23,762 nt of DNA from Lachnospiraceae bacterium. GTDB lineage: Bacteria; Bacillota; Clostridia; Lachnospirales; Lachnospiraceae. The first letter of the stretch is position 1, and each line of letters opens with the position of its first letter. The stretch lies in contig VSNO01000062.1 of the NCBI GenBank assembly GCA_009774375.1, positions 1 through 23,762 on the forward strand, given 5' to 3'. Both the position numbers and the translations under genes were made by a program. This document shows, one piece after another, positions 1-7,023 of the stretch. A model generated the notes under the pieces. That model did no database searches, was not told the origin of the DNA, and saw nothing but the letters and a program-made list of their open reading frames with translations.

Positions 1-6
1 GTGTAG

Positions 7-58
7 TAACTCCATTAGAGTTGCTAACGCTTTTAGCAGTCCACTTTGCGGTAGGACT
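7..58. repeat. Cluster of three adjacent stem-loops at the window edge
   Basis: Three perfect short stems lie back to back. AACTC (8-12) pairs with GAGTT (18-22) over a 5-nt loop. TGCTAA (22-27) pairs with TTAGCA (33-38) over a 5-nt loop. AGTCC (38-42) pairs with GGACT (54-58) over an 11-nt loop. AT-rich DNA follows from about 65 to 130. Compact subterminal hairpins at a sharp composition change are typical of IS200/IS605-type ends or of structured RNA at the end of a TnpB gene. No transposase lies inside the window, so that identity is an inference; any element would extend to the left. Confidence 0.45.
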
Positions 59-150
59 CACCACTAATATTATAATACCATATATTTAAAAATAGTCAAC
101 ATTTTCTGAGGTTTTTGGATATTCTGTAATCAAATCAATTGTAATAGAAT

Positions 151-182
151 CGAATATTTCAACCTGCAAGCGAAAATATTCG
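151..182. repeat. AT-rich perfect inverted repeat downstream of the GNAT gene
   Basis: CGAATATTT (151-159) is the exact reverse complement of AAATATTCG (174-182), with a 14-nt loop. It lies 25-57 nt beyond the GNAT stop codon. It could act as a weak terminator or RNA-stabilising hairpin for that minus-strand gene, but no clear U-run follows it. Confidence 0.35.
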
Positions 183-207
183 CCATTAAAAGTATGGATG
201 ACTTGCA

Positions 208-669
208 TCACAACAGTTCCATATTGATAGATTTTTCCGTAAATCCGTAATTGGCATACATTTGATAGGCGGCTTTATTTCTGGCGTTTACCTGCAGTTC
301 GATCCCATCGCACCCTTTTTGCAGTTTCAGTTTTTTGAGAAATGCAAAAAACGCATGCCCGATGCCTTTTCCGCGATCGTGCTCGTCCACTGCCATCGTA
401 TCAATGAAAAGGACATCTCTTGTCACCTGGTTTGTGCTTTCGATGTGACGGTACTGGATCATCAGGACTCCCGCCACACGTCCTTCGCAGTCCGCGACAA
501 ATAAGGTCTGGTCGCGGACTGCCTGTTCAAACACAGTTGCGGGGAGCACGGCTTCGCTGTGCTTATAGATGTCCGGCCGCCAGTCGATGTGCATTTGCTG
601 TACCTGCCGCATGATCGCCTCGACGGCATGATAATCGTGAATGGATGCATTTCTGATGTGAATATTCAT
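208..669 (-). CDS. GNAT-family N-acetyltransferase
   Basis: This 153-residue protein matches a single GNAT domain in length and order. The acetyl-CoA pyrophosphate-binding motif A is visible as VDEHDRGKGIGHAFF, about two thirds along. It is preceded by the beta4 strand (VLFIDTMAV) and followed by motif B around NARNKAAYQMYANYGF. GNAT enzymes transfer an acetyl group from acetyl-CoA to an amine; the substrate here cannot be predicted. An in-frame ATG lies five codons upstream at 684, but GAGGAAAG is correctly spaced only before the ATG at 669, so I chose that start. The gene stands alone on the minus strand, about 110 nt downstream of the broken purC. Confidence 0.85.
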   Translation of the reverse strand: MNIHIRNASIHDYHAVEAIMRQVQQMHIDWRPDIYKHSEAVLPATVFEQAVRDQTLFVADCEGRVAGVLMIQYRHIESTNQVTRDVLFIDTMAVDEHDRGKGIGHAFFAFLKKLKLQKGCDGIELQVNARNKAAYQMYANYGFTEKSINMELL

Positions 670-780
670 TCTTTCTTTCCTCATTTCCTGGCGCGTGCCT
701 AAAAGGTTCTGGGTATCAGTTTATCATATTTTCCGGCGGTTTTCTACAGCTTTTTTTGCATAGGTTGTCGGGGCAAGCTG

Positions 781-1520
781 TCAGGGCAGAACAGGCAGTG
801 GCGGACTAAGCCTGTCCAGGCATTCGTGATATAATTTCTGTGTCTGAAGCAGGATGTCTTCCGGCACTTTGTCAAATTGAAATTCGCCGTTGCGCTTATG
901 ATTTAACAGCCAGTCGCGCAGGAATTGTTTGTCGTATGAATCAGGAGTAATGCCGGCCTGATATCTGGCGGCGTCCCAGTACCGGCTTGAATCGGGTGTG
1001 AAAATCTCATCTGCCAAAACCAGTTGTCCCTGTTCATCATGGCCGAACTCAAACTTCGCGTCAGCGATGATCAGGCCTTTTGAGAGCGCGTATCTGCTGC
1101 ACATTTCATAGAGCGCGAAACAGATCTGCGTGATCCGCTGTGCCATCTCGGCGCCGAGTCTGGCTGTGATTTCTGCCATACTTATATTTTCGTCATGTCC
1201 GATCTCTTTTTTCAGGGCGGGCGTCAGGATCGGCTGTTCCAGCTTTTGAGCCAGCCTGTATCCTTTTGGAAGAACAATGCCGCAAAAAGGTTCTCCGGCA
1301 TCGTATGCTCTCCACATACTTCCAAACAGATACCCGCGCACGACAAATTCATAGGGGAGCATCGTCAGCTTCCGGACCATGACGGTGCGATCCCTTTGTC
1401 TTTTATCGTTACAGGCAGTATATGATTAAACGCAGAGATCCTGTCGGTCGTCACGATCACCAGATGCCTGTCTGAAATGTCATAGATCTCCCTTACTTTG
1501 CCGCTATAGATCGGTTTCAT
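781..1520 (-). pseudogene. purC: Phosphoribosylaminoimidazole-succinocarboxamide (SAICAR) synthase, internally deleted and frameshifted
   Basis: SAICAR synthase joins CAIR and aspartate using ATP in purine synthesis. The start at 1520 has a good ribosome site (AGGAG), and its frame encodes the family N-terminus: MKPIYSGKVREIYD, then VTTDRISAF, then KDKGI. That frame soon stops at 1365 after 51 residues. The rest of the enzyme is in another frame from 1380 and opens with MVRKLTMLPYEFVVRGY. It contains IGHDENIS and the ADEIFTPDSSRYWD motif and ends at 781. Intact members have roughly 35-40 residues between KGI and the VRK segment, covering the FWF and NH regions; here they are missing. The defect is therefore a deletion with loss of frame, not one miscalled base. 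The 199-residue C-terminal part alone lacks the ATP-binding N-terminus. Confidence 0.85.
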
Positions 1521-1672
1521 ATGCTTTCTCCTATCTTCTGTGCGATGAGTGTGTCCATACAGTGTCTGTGCGGTGTGCCTCCGCTGTTGCAGTCAAATAC
1601 TTCTTCACGGCAGGTGTGGAACAGCCAGTCATGATAATATCCAAGTCGGGATATGCCGTGCAGTTCTCCCAT
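1517..1672 (-). pseudogene. 3' remnant of an unidentified gene coupled to purC
   Basis: An open frame reads to a TGA at 1519-1517 that overlaps the purC ATG as ATGA, the usual layout of translationally coupled operon genes. Its last 40 or so codons look protein-like, with segments FHTCREEVFDC and HRHCMDTLIAQKIGE. Upstream it overlaps the HTH gene in another frame, so only the 3' end of an original gene seems to survive, joined to the 5' end of the regulator near 1630-1650. I do not recognise the family. The exact overlap with purC is seen directly; the remnant interpretation is inference. Confidence 0.4.
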
Positions 1673-1782
1673 TTTGAGACGGCTTGAAATGAGATGTTGA
1701 GCGACTTGGCGAGCTGGGTTTGCGTCAGCCCCAGTTCCTTGCGCCGTTTGCAGATGACTTTGCCGGTCTTTATATGGTCCAT
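1531..1782 (-). CDS. XRE-family helix-turn-helix regulator, C-terminally truncated
   Basis: The first 50 or so residues are a clear XRE/Cro-CI DNA-binding domain: ICKRRKELGLTQTQLAKSL, then the recognition helix ISFQAVSKWEN, then the conserved YPDLDI. In intact relatives the helix pair after YPD continues (typically a leucine-rich LA-IL segment) and leads to a ligand or membrane domain. Here the text after YPDLDII does not resemble the family and stops after 83 residues. A different frame over the same DNA looks more protein-like, so I infer a deletion that fused this 5' end to another gene's 3' end. The start at 1782 has an excellent site (AAAGGAGGA, 8-nt spacing). A DNA-binding peptide could still be made. 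Confidence 0.65.
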   Translation of the reverse strand: MDHIKTGKVICKRRKELGLTQTQLAKSLNISFQAVSKWENCTAYPDLDIIMTGCSTPAVKKYLTATAEAHRTDTVWTHSSHRR

Positions 1783-1945
1783 CTTGTGCTCCTCCTTTTA
1801 CGCGCAGAGTGTACTGCCCGATCGATGTTCATTATTTTCGTTACAATCCAATATTAATACAATTCAAAACGGATCACAATAACGCAGCAGGAGAACTTGA
1901 TGCCAAAATTCACCGTATGGTTGAGTGGTGCATTTATAAAATAAA

Positions 1946-1975
1946 TTGGAAATATCCGCGTGTTTGTGTTAAGAT
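1946..1975 (+). promoter_or_regulatory. Predicted sigma-A promoter of the ABC exporter/CPBP operon
   Basis: TTGGAA (1946-1951) and TAAGAT (1970-1975) are separated by 18 bp. They lie about 105 nt upstream of the ABC transporter start, in the AT-rich 298-bp gap between divergent genes (1783-2080). The hexamers match the consensus at four or five of six positions. No operator-like palindrome was evident. Confidence 0.4.
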
Positions 1976-2080
1976 AGTGACATTGGTAACAGATCAGCTT
2001 CTAAAGAGAAATCCACCGTGATCGACAGATATGGTGTATGCTGGTGGGTCGCAATTTAACGGCGGAGAAGGGAGTATAAA

Positions 2081-3859
2081 ATGGGACAAAATGAGAAAAG
2101 TGAGTACAGGGAGTATCCGACTGATGCCCTGATCAGGCGGTTTCTGCCGTATTTTAAGCCGTACCGGAGGACACTGTACGCGGATCTGTTCTGCGCGGCG
2201 CTGACGACGGTGTGCGAGATCGTGCTGCCGCTGATCATCAGGCAGATCACGAACACGGCGCTCGAGGATGTGGCGCTTCTGACGGCGCGCATGGTGATCG
2301 GGCTTGCGCTGGTGTATTTTGTGCTGCGGATCATCGATGCGCTGGCAAATTATTATATGGCGGATATGGGGCATGTGATGGGCGCGAAGATCGAGACAGA
2401 TATGCGACGCGATGCCTACGCGCATCTGCAGTTACTGTCGAACACGTATTTTAACAATACGAAGGTCGGTCAGATCATGGGGCGGATCACGAACGACTTG
2501 TTCGAAGTCACGGAGTTTGCGCATCACTGCCCGGAGGAATTTTTTATCGCGGCGATCAAGATCGTGATATCGTTCATCATTCTGGCACAGGTCAGTCTGC
2601 CGCTGACACTGATGATCTTTGTGTTTGTGCCGGTCATGACGATCGTCTGCCGCATCATCAACAGGAAAATGCGAAAGACGTTCAGCGAGCAGCGCCATCA
2701 GATCGGCGAGCTGAATGCGAAGATCGAGGACAGCTTACTGGGGCAGAAGGTTGTCAAGGCGTTCACAAACGAGGCGCTCGAATCAGAGAAATTTGAGGAG
2801 GGAAACCAGGAGTTCCTGCGGGTAAAGAAAAATGCGTACATGCTGATGGGAATGTTCAGCACGTCGACGAGGGTTTTTGACGGTCTGATGTATCTCACGA
2901 TCATCATCGGCGGCGGATTTTTCCTGATGGACGGGAAGATCCTGCCGGGCGACATGGTCGCGTATGTCATGTATGTGTCCACGCTGATCGCGACGATCCG
3001 CAGGATCATAGAGTTTGCGGAGCAGTTTCAGCGCGGGATCACGGGGATCGAGCGTTTTTTGCAGATCATGGACGCAGATATCGAGATCTTTGACGAGGAG
3101 GGCGCCGTGGATCTTGTCGATCCGAAGGGTGAGATCGAATTTCGAAATGTCAGCTTTGAGTACCCGGACGACCACAACAGGGTGTTTGCAAATCTCGATC
3201 TGCAGATCCATGCGGGGGAGAAGCTTGCCATCGTGGGTCCCTCCGGCGGCGGAAAGACGACGCTGTGCAACCTGATACCGCGCTTTTACGATGTGTCCTG
3301 CGGGGAGATCACACTGGACGGAAAGAATATCAGGCAGCTGACGTTAAAGAGTCTCCGCCAGAGCATCGGCGTCGTCCAGCAGGAGGTCTATCTTTTTTCG
3401 GGTACGGTGTATGAGAATATCGCATACGGAAAGCCCGGCGCGACGCGCGGGGAGGTCATGGAGGCGGCAAGGCGTGCCGGGGCGGATGAGTTTATACAGA
3501 ATCTGAAGGACAAATATGACACGTATGTCGGTGAGCGCGGCGTGAAGCTCTCCGGCGGACAGAAGCAGCGCATCAGCATCGCGCGGGTCTTTTTGAAGAA
3601 TCCGCCGATCCTGATCCTCGACGAAGCGACCTCGGCACTGGACAATGAGAGCGAGTATGCGGTGGCGAAGTCCCTGAACGAGCTTGCGAAGGGACGCACG
3701 ACGCTGACGATCGCCCACAGGCTGTCGAGCATCAGAAACTCGGACAGGATCCTGGTGCTGACGGACGAGGGGATTGTCGAGGAGGGCGATCACGAGGAAC
3801 TGATGGCGCTTGGCGGGATCTATCATCATTTTTATACGATGGCGAATGAGATCAAATAA
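2081..3859 (+). CDS. ABC exporter, fused permease and ATPase (MsbA/LmrA-like half transporter)
   Basis: This 592-residue half transporter has an N-terminal six-helix exporter domain (about 20-320) followed by the nucleotide-binding domain. Visible motifs are Walker A GPSGGGKTT (386-394), the ABC signature LSGGQKQR (from 490), Walker B ILILDEATSALD (510 onward, with D514 and E515) and the H-loop histidine H546. Half transporters of this kind dimerise in the cytoplasmic membrane and export lipids, drugs or peptides; the substrate is not readable here. The start has GGAG close upstream. The CPBP protease gene begins 14 nt after the stop, so the two are almost certainly co-transcribed. Such pairing suggests export, or self-protection, of a processed peptide, but no precursor gene was found nearby. 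Confidence 0.93.
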   Translation: MGQNEKSEYREYPTDALIRRFLPYFKPYRRTLYADLFCAALTTVCEIVLPLIIRQITNTALEDVALLTARMVIGLALVYFVLRIIDALANYYMADMGHVMGAKIETDMRRDAYAHLQLLSNTYFNNTKVGQIMGRITNDLFEVTEFAHHCPEEFFIAAIKIVISFIILAQVSLPLTLMIFVFVPVMTIVCRIINRKMRKTFSEQRHQIGELNAKIEDSLLGQKVVKAFTNEALESEKFEEGNQEFLRVKKNAYMLMGMFSTSTRVFDGLMYLTIIIGGGFFLMDGKILPGDMVAYVMYVSTLIATIRRIIEFAEQFQRGITGIERFLQIMDADIEIFDEEGAVDLVDPKGEIEFRNVSFEYPDDHNRVFANLDLQIHAGEKLAIVGPSGGGKTTLCNLIPRFYDVSCGEITLDGKNIRQLTLKSLRQSIGVVQQEVYLFSGTVYENIAYGKPGATRGEVMEAARRAGADEFIQNLKDKYDTYVGERGVKLSGGQKQRISIARVFLKNPPILILDEATSALDNESEYAVAKSLNELAKGRTTLTIAHRLSSIRNSDRILVLTDEGIVEEGDHEELMALGGIYHHFYTMANEIK

Positions 3860-3873
3860 AAGGGAGAAAAAGA

Positions 3874-5043
3874 ATGGAACGATTAGAAAAAAATCCAGAC
3901 TCAGAAGTTGGGGCAGAATCAAAGATGGAGGCAGAGGAGATGCGGGACAATCCGCAGGAGGCTGACACGGCGCAGGAAAGCACGCCGGAATCTGACGCGT
4001 TTGATATCACCAGAAGATTCAAGCATGGTCAGAACCAGATCCCTACGGCGGGACAGGCGGCAAGGGAGCCGCAGGCGGAGCGTGAGATCCCGAAAAAGCG
4101 GGCGCTGATAGGGGTGACGGACAAGAGGGTTGAGACAAAACGGATCCTGTTCTTCCTGGCGCTGTGTTTTGGCGTGGCGTGGGTTACAGAGATCTTTGCC
4201 ATCATTCCGATGTATCAGAGCGGTGATGTCGATCTTGTGAAGGAAGCGGTGGATATGATCTCGCAGCTGATGCTCACACCGGCACTGGCGGCGCTGGTGG
4301 TGCGGCTGGCGACAAGGGAGGGGCTTGCGAAGTCCGGATTTCAGTTCAATTTCATGGAGTACAAGGCGCTGTTCCTGCTTGGCTGGTTTGGGACGACAGC
4401 GCTCACATTTGCGGGAGCGCTGATCTATTTCCTGATCTTTAAGGACAATTTTGATCCGAACATGACAAGTTTTGTCGCCTCATACGGCGAGAGCGCGGCA
4501 AATGCCGGCGCGCCAATCGATGCGGTCAATATCATAGCCGCCTACAAGACGGATCTGCTGATCAAGGTGTTCACGGCGGCAGTGCTTGACTTTATCAACA
4601 GTTTCGGAGAGGAGTGGGGGTTCCGGGCGTATCTGCTTCCAAAGCTTTACCGGAAGTTTGGTGCGGTCCCGTCGATGATCCTGAGCGGTCTGGCGTCGGG
4701 GCTGTGGTATGCGCCGCTGGTCGCAGCCGGGTATTACTATGGATCCGGCAACGCGGGATTTCCTGTGGTGAATATCCTTGCGATGTGTGTCTTTGGCGCA
4801 GTGACAGGCGTCATCTATTCCTACCTGTGCTTGCGGACGGGGAGTATCTTCCCCGCAGTGTTTGCGCACAGTGCGGTCAACGTGCTGATGTCACAGGCGG
4901 CATTATTTACCTTTGACGGCGGCAATTTCTTCGTGGGGCCGTCTCCCACAGGGATCCTGTCGGGACTGCCGTTTATCGCGGCAGCAGCAGTGTGCCTGCT
5001 CCTTATGTACAGAAATCCGGTCAGGCCGGGCGGGGAGCAATAA
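3874..5043 (+). CDS. CPBP-family intramembrane metalloprotease homologue, with an altered second motif
   Basis: The 389-residue protein starts with a charged, acidic cytoplasmic extension of about 90 residues, then several membrane helices. The CPBP (CAAX protease and bacteriocin-processing) motifs are EEWGFR (E246, E247, R251) and HSAVN (H332, N336). The second motif is usually FxxxH or WH-P; here it reads LWYAP, so the expected histidine is replaced by Tyr279. That histidine is normally catalytic or metal-binding, so activity may be lost or changed. The ribosome site AGGGAG is well placed, and the gene follows the ABC exporter by 14 nt. Roles known in the family include prenyl-protein or peptide processing and bacteriocin immunity. 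Confidence 0.85.
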   Translation: MERLEKNPDSEVGAESKMEAEEMRDNPQEADTAQESTPESDAFDITRRFKHGQNQIPTAGQAAREPQAEREIPKKRALIGVTDKRVETKRILFFLALCFGVAWVTEIFAIIPMYQSGDVDLVKEAVDMISQLMLTPALAALVVRLATREGLAKSGFQFNFMEYKALFLLGWFGTTALTFAGALIYFLIFKDNFDPNMTSFVASYGESAANAGAPIDAVNIIAAYKTDLLIKVFTAAVLDFINSFGEEWGFRAYLLPKLYRKFGAVPSMILSGLASGLWYAPLVAAGYYYGSGNAGFPVVNILAMCVFGAVTGVIYSYLCLRTGSIFPAVFAHSAVNVLMSQAALFTFDGGNFFVGPSPTGILSGLPFIAAAAVCLLLMYRNPVRPGGEQ

Positions 5044-5072
5044 AAGCTGTATTAGAATCATATGATGATCGA

Positions 5073-5095
5073 GCAGGGAAGGGCCATCTTCCTGC
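5073..5095 (+). terminator. Possible terminator hairpin after the exporter/protease operon
   Basis: GCAGGGAAG (5073-5081) pairs with CTTCCTGC (5088-5095), with one bulged G. It lies about 30 nt after the CPBP stop codon. No U-run follows, so an intrinsic terminator is only weakly supported. Confidence 0.3.
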
Positions 5096-5199
5096 GCCCG
5101 TGTGCATAAAAAACATGGAAAACAGTTGGATGATTTGAAAATGGCAGATGATAGAATAGTGTCATAGCAAAATCGTTGATTCCTGAAGGAGGTTCGGTT

Positions 5200-5328
5200 A
5201 TGAATCTTATGGAAGCTGTTGAACATGTTTTTTTTCGTTACGCCGTTTACCCGGAACCTGTGGCGGCGGGGACGCGGTTTTATCTCGGAAACCGGGGGAA
5301 TCTGTTTCAGATTATTGTTTATTCATAA
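5200..5328 (+). CDS. Small ORF (42 aa) heading the FHA/PP2C/kinase island
   Basis: The ATG at 5200 follows a near-perfect ribosome site (GAAGGAGG) with ideal spacing, better than most sites in the window. The 42-residue product begins MNLMEAVEHVFFRYAVYPEP and ends in a hydrophobic FQIIVYS segment before TAA. The FHA gene starts 34 nt downstream on the same strand, so this is probably the first gene of that operon. I do not recognise a family. The product could be a small effector or regulator of the island, a leader peptide, or the 5' remnant of a larger gene. Real translation is supported only by the ribosome site and position. Confidence 0.55.
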   Translation: MNLMEAVEHVFFRYAVYPEPVAAGTRFYLGNRGNLFQIIVYS

Positions 5329-5362
5329 ATCAATATACTATATGCGATTGGAGGATATGATC

Positions 5363-6049
5363 ATGGCAGAGATCAGACAGAAAATCATCAGTTGTTCCAA
5401 GGGGCACTATTATGACGCAAACCGATATGACAGCTGCCCATACTGTAGTACGGGACGTTTTTCACCCACGATCGACCCGTTTGCACAGCTGCAGGATGAT
5501 GGCAGCCAGGGGGATGGCGGGCTTAGCAGGACGACAGATGCGGGCGGAGAGGCGCCGATGGACAGCCGCGGCAGTTACAATGATCATGGCAGTTTGGGAA
5601 ATTACGGGAACTTTGCTCCTACAGAGGCTCCGCCGGTCAGAAACAGGGTGGCGGAATCCATGAGCAGGACGCAGTTTGTGGACAGCTCCACACCGGCCGG
5701 GGCGCCGGTTCCTGTTGTCGGCTGGCTGGTGGCGGTGGAAGGCCCGTGCCGTGGGACGGACTACCGGATTCATACGGGTTACAATTACATAGGACGGGAG
5801 GCGGGGGATATCTGCATCTGCGGTGACAATACGATTTCCGCGGAAAAGGACGCGAACGTCACCTATGTGCCGCAGACGCGAAAATTTTATATCGCACATG
5901 AACTGGGAAAAAACGTGCTGCTGGTAAATGACCTGCCTGTCATTGGCGGCGGCATGGAGATCAACGGTTACGACATGATCACGATCGGGACGACGAAACT
6001 GATGTTTGTGGCAGCGTGCGGTGAGAGGTTTAGCTGGGGAAATGATTAG
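5363..6049 (+). CDS. Zinc-ribbon and FHA-domain protein
   Basis: This 228-residue protein begins with a cysteine/histidine cluster (C11, H15, C25, C28, with CPYC visible) that looks like a small zinc ribbon. A low-complexity Gly/Ser/Asp-rich linker runs to about residue 110. A C-terminal FHA-like domain follows, with YNYIGREAGDICI and LLVNDLPVIGGG. FHA domains bind phosphothreonine peptides, which fits the downstream kinases and phosphatases. The usual SR-x-H patch reads ISAEKDA here, so the conserved Arg and His are replaced and binding may be altered. The frame is open from further upstream, but GGAGG at 5350-5354 is spaced correctly for the ATG at 5363. The next gene starts 31 nt after the stop. 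Confidence 0.8.
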   Translation: MAEIRQKIISCSKGHYYDANRYDSCPYCSTGRFSPTIDPFAQLQDDGSQGDGGLSRTTDAGGEAPMDSRGSYNDHGSLGNYGNFAPTEAPPVRNRVAESMSRTQFVDSSTPAGAPVPVVGWLVAVEGPCRGTDYRIHTGYNYIGREAGDICICGDNTISAEKDANVTYVPQTRKFYIAHELGKNVLLVNDLPVIGGGMEINGYDMITIGTTKLMFVAACGERFSWGND

Positions 6050-6080
6050 GAGCTGTCATGACAGCTCTTTGGAGAGGAAT

Positions 6081-6995
6081 ATGGTTATTAAAATGATTGC
6101 ACAAAGTCTCATAATAGGGAACTTGGAAGATTCGCTCGACGGCTATGTCGGAATCCGCCTGCCGCTGCTGATCGCGGCAGGCGTTGCGGCAGGAATACTG
6201 TTGATACTGGTGTTAATTCTGTTGTTGCTTTATATTCGGCAGCGCAGGAAGAAACCATCCGTGGCAGAGATCCTGCCGGACACAGCAAAACCGATGAAGG
6301 CGGTTCAGGTCGGAAAGCTGCACGAGCAGGGTGAGCGCTCCGAGCAGCAGGACTGCTTTGGAGTGTCTGATGTATCCCTGTTACAGACACACGGAGTGCT
6401 GGCCGTGGCGGCGGACGGTATGGGAGGACTCACGGACGGAGGCAAAATGAGCATGACTGTGGTGGAATCCATACTGGACAGCTTCTTTCTCTATCAGGGT
6501 ATGTATACGCTGGAGCAGCAGCTGATCCTGCTGGCGCAGAAGGCTGTGGAGAGCGTGAATGCCCTGCTTGCTCCGGCAGACTTAAAGAAGCACGGCTCGA
6601 CGCTTGTCATGGGATTGATCCGGGAAGGTGCATTTTCCTTTTTATCAGTCGGGGACAGCAGGGTGTGCCTGTACCGCGACGGCGTGCTGATGCAGCTGAA
6701 CAGGGAGCATATATATAGAAATGCATTGGCATTGGAAGCCGTCAATGGAGGAACTTCCCTGCAGGAAGTGTACAGCGATCAGCGCGGGAGCGGTCTGACC
6801 AGCTTTCTGGGTATGGGAGAGCTGCAGCATGTTGATTTTCCGGCGGAACCAGTCAAACTTCTTTCGGGAGATAAACTTTTGCTGATGAGCGACGGCGTTT
6901 ACAATGCGCTTGATAAGGACGAACTGGCAAAATGTCTCGACGCGGAGCCTGAGGTTTGGAAACAGCCCTGCCTGAAAAGAGGTCGACAGGGTTGA
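6081..6995 (+). CDS. Membrane-anchored PP2C-type Ser/Thr phosphatase, probably C-terminally truncated
   Basis: The start at 6081 follows GGAGAGG. A single membrane helix spans about residues 27-52, followed by a basic stop-transfer stretch (IRQRRKK), placing the catalytic domain in the cytoplasm. PP2C motifs in order are GERSEQQDCFG, ADGMGGLTDGG, SVGDSRVCLYRDG and LLLMSDGVYNAL. PP2C enzymes remove phosphate from Ser/Thr using two Mn or Mg ions. The last conserved motif, an Asp-Asn pair followed by Thr near the C-terminus, is missing. The protein ends LKRGRQG, where relatives commonly have RQDN and about ten more residues. This suggests a small deletion or frameshift removed a metal ligand. 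The second PP2C gene begins 28 nt downstream. Confidence 0.8.
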   Translation: MVIKMIAQSLIIGNLEDSLDGYVGIRLPLLIAAGVAAGILLILVLILLLLYIRQRRKKPSVAEILPDTAKPMKAVQVGKLHEQGERSEQQDCFGVSDVSLLQTHGVLAVAADGMGGLTDGGKMSMTVVESILDSFFLYQGMYTLEQQLILLAQKAVESVNALLAPADLKKHGSTLVMGLIREGAFSFLSVGDSRVCLYRDGVLMQLNREHIYRNALALEAVNGGTSLQEVYSDQRGSGLTSFLGMGELQHVDFPAEPVKLLSGDKLLLMSDGVYNALDKDELAKCLDAEPEVWKQPCLKRGRQG

Positions 6996-7023
6996 CGGGG
7001 AGTGAGAAAGGGGGGGATATAGA

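Noticed and set aside
1994..2425. Minus-strand 143-aa open frame over the ABC transporter start
   Set aside because: It is antisense to a clear ABC exporter, rich in His/Arg/Gln as expected for shadow frames, and has no ribosome site or family features.
3344..3922. Minus-strand 192-aa frame across the ABC ATPase domain
   Set aside because: Antisense shadow of the nucleotide-binding domain; the plus-strand Walker and signature motifs explain the open frame.
5135..5157. Promoter ahead of the 42-aa ORF (TTGAAA and TAGAAT)
   Set aside because: The hexamers are only 11 bp apart; other -35 choices are poor, so I did not list it, although a promoter in 5096-5190 is expected.
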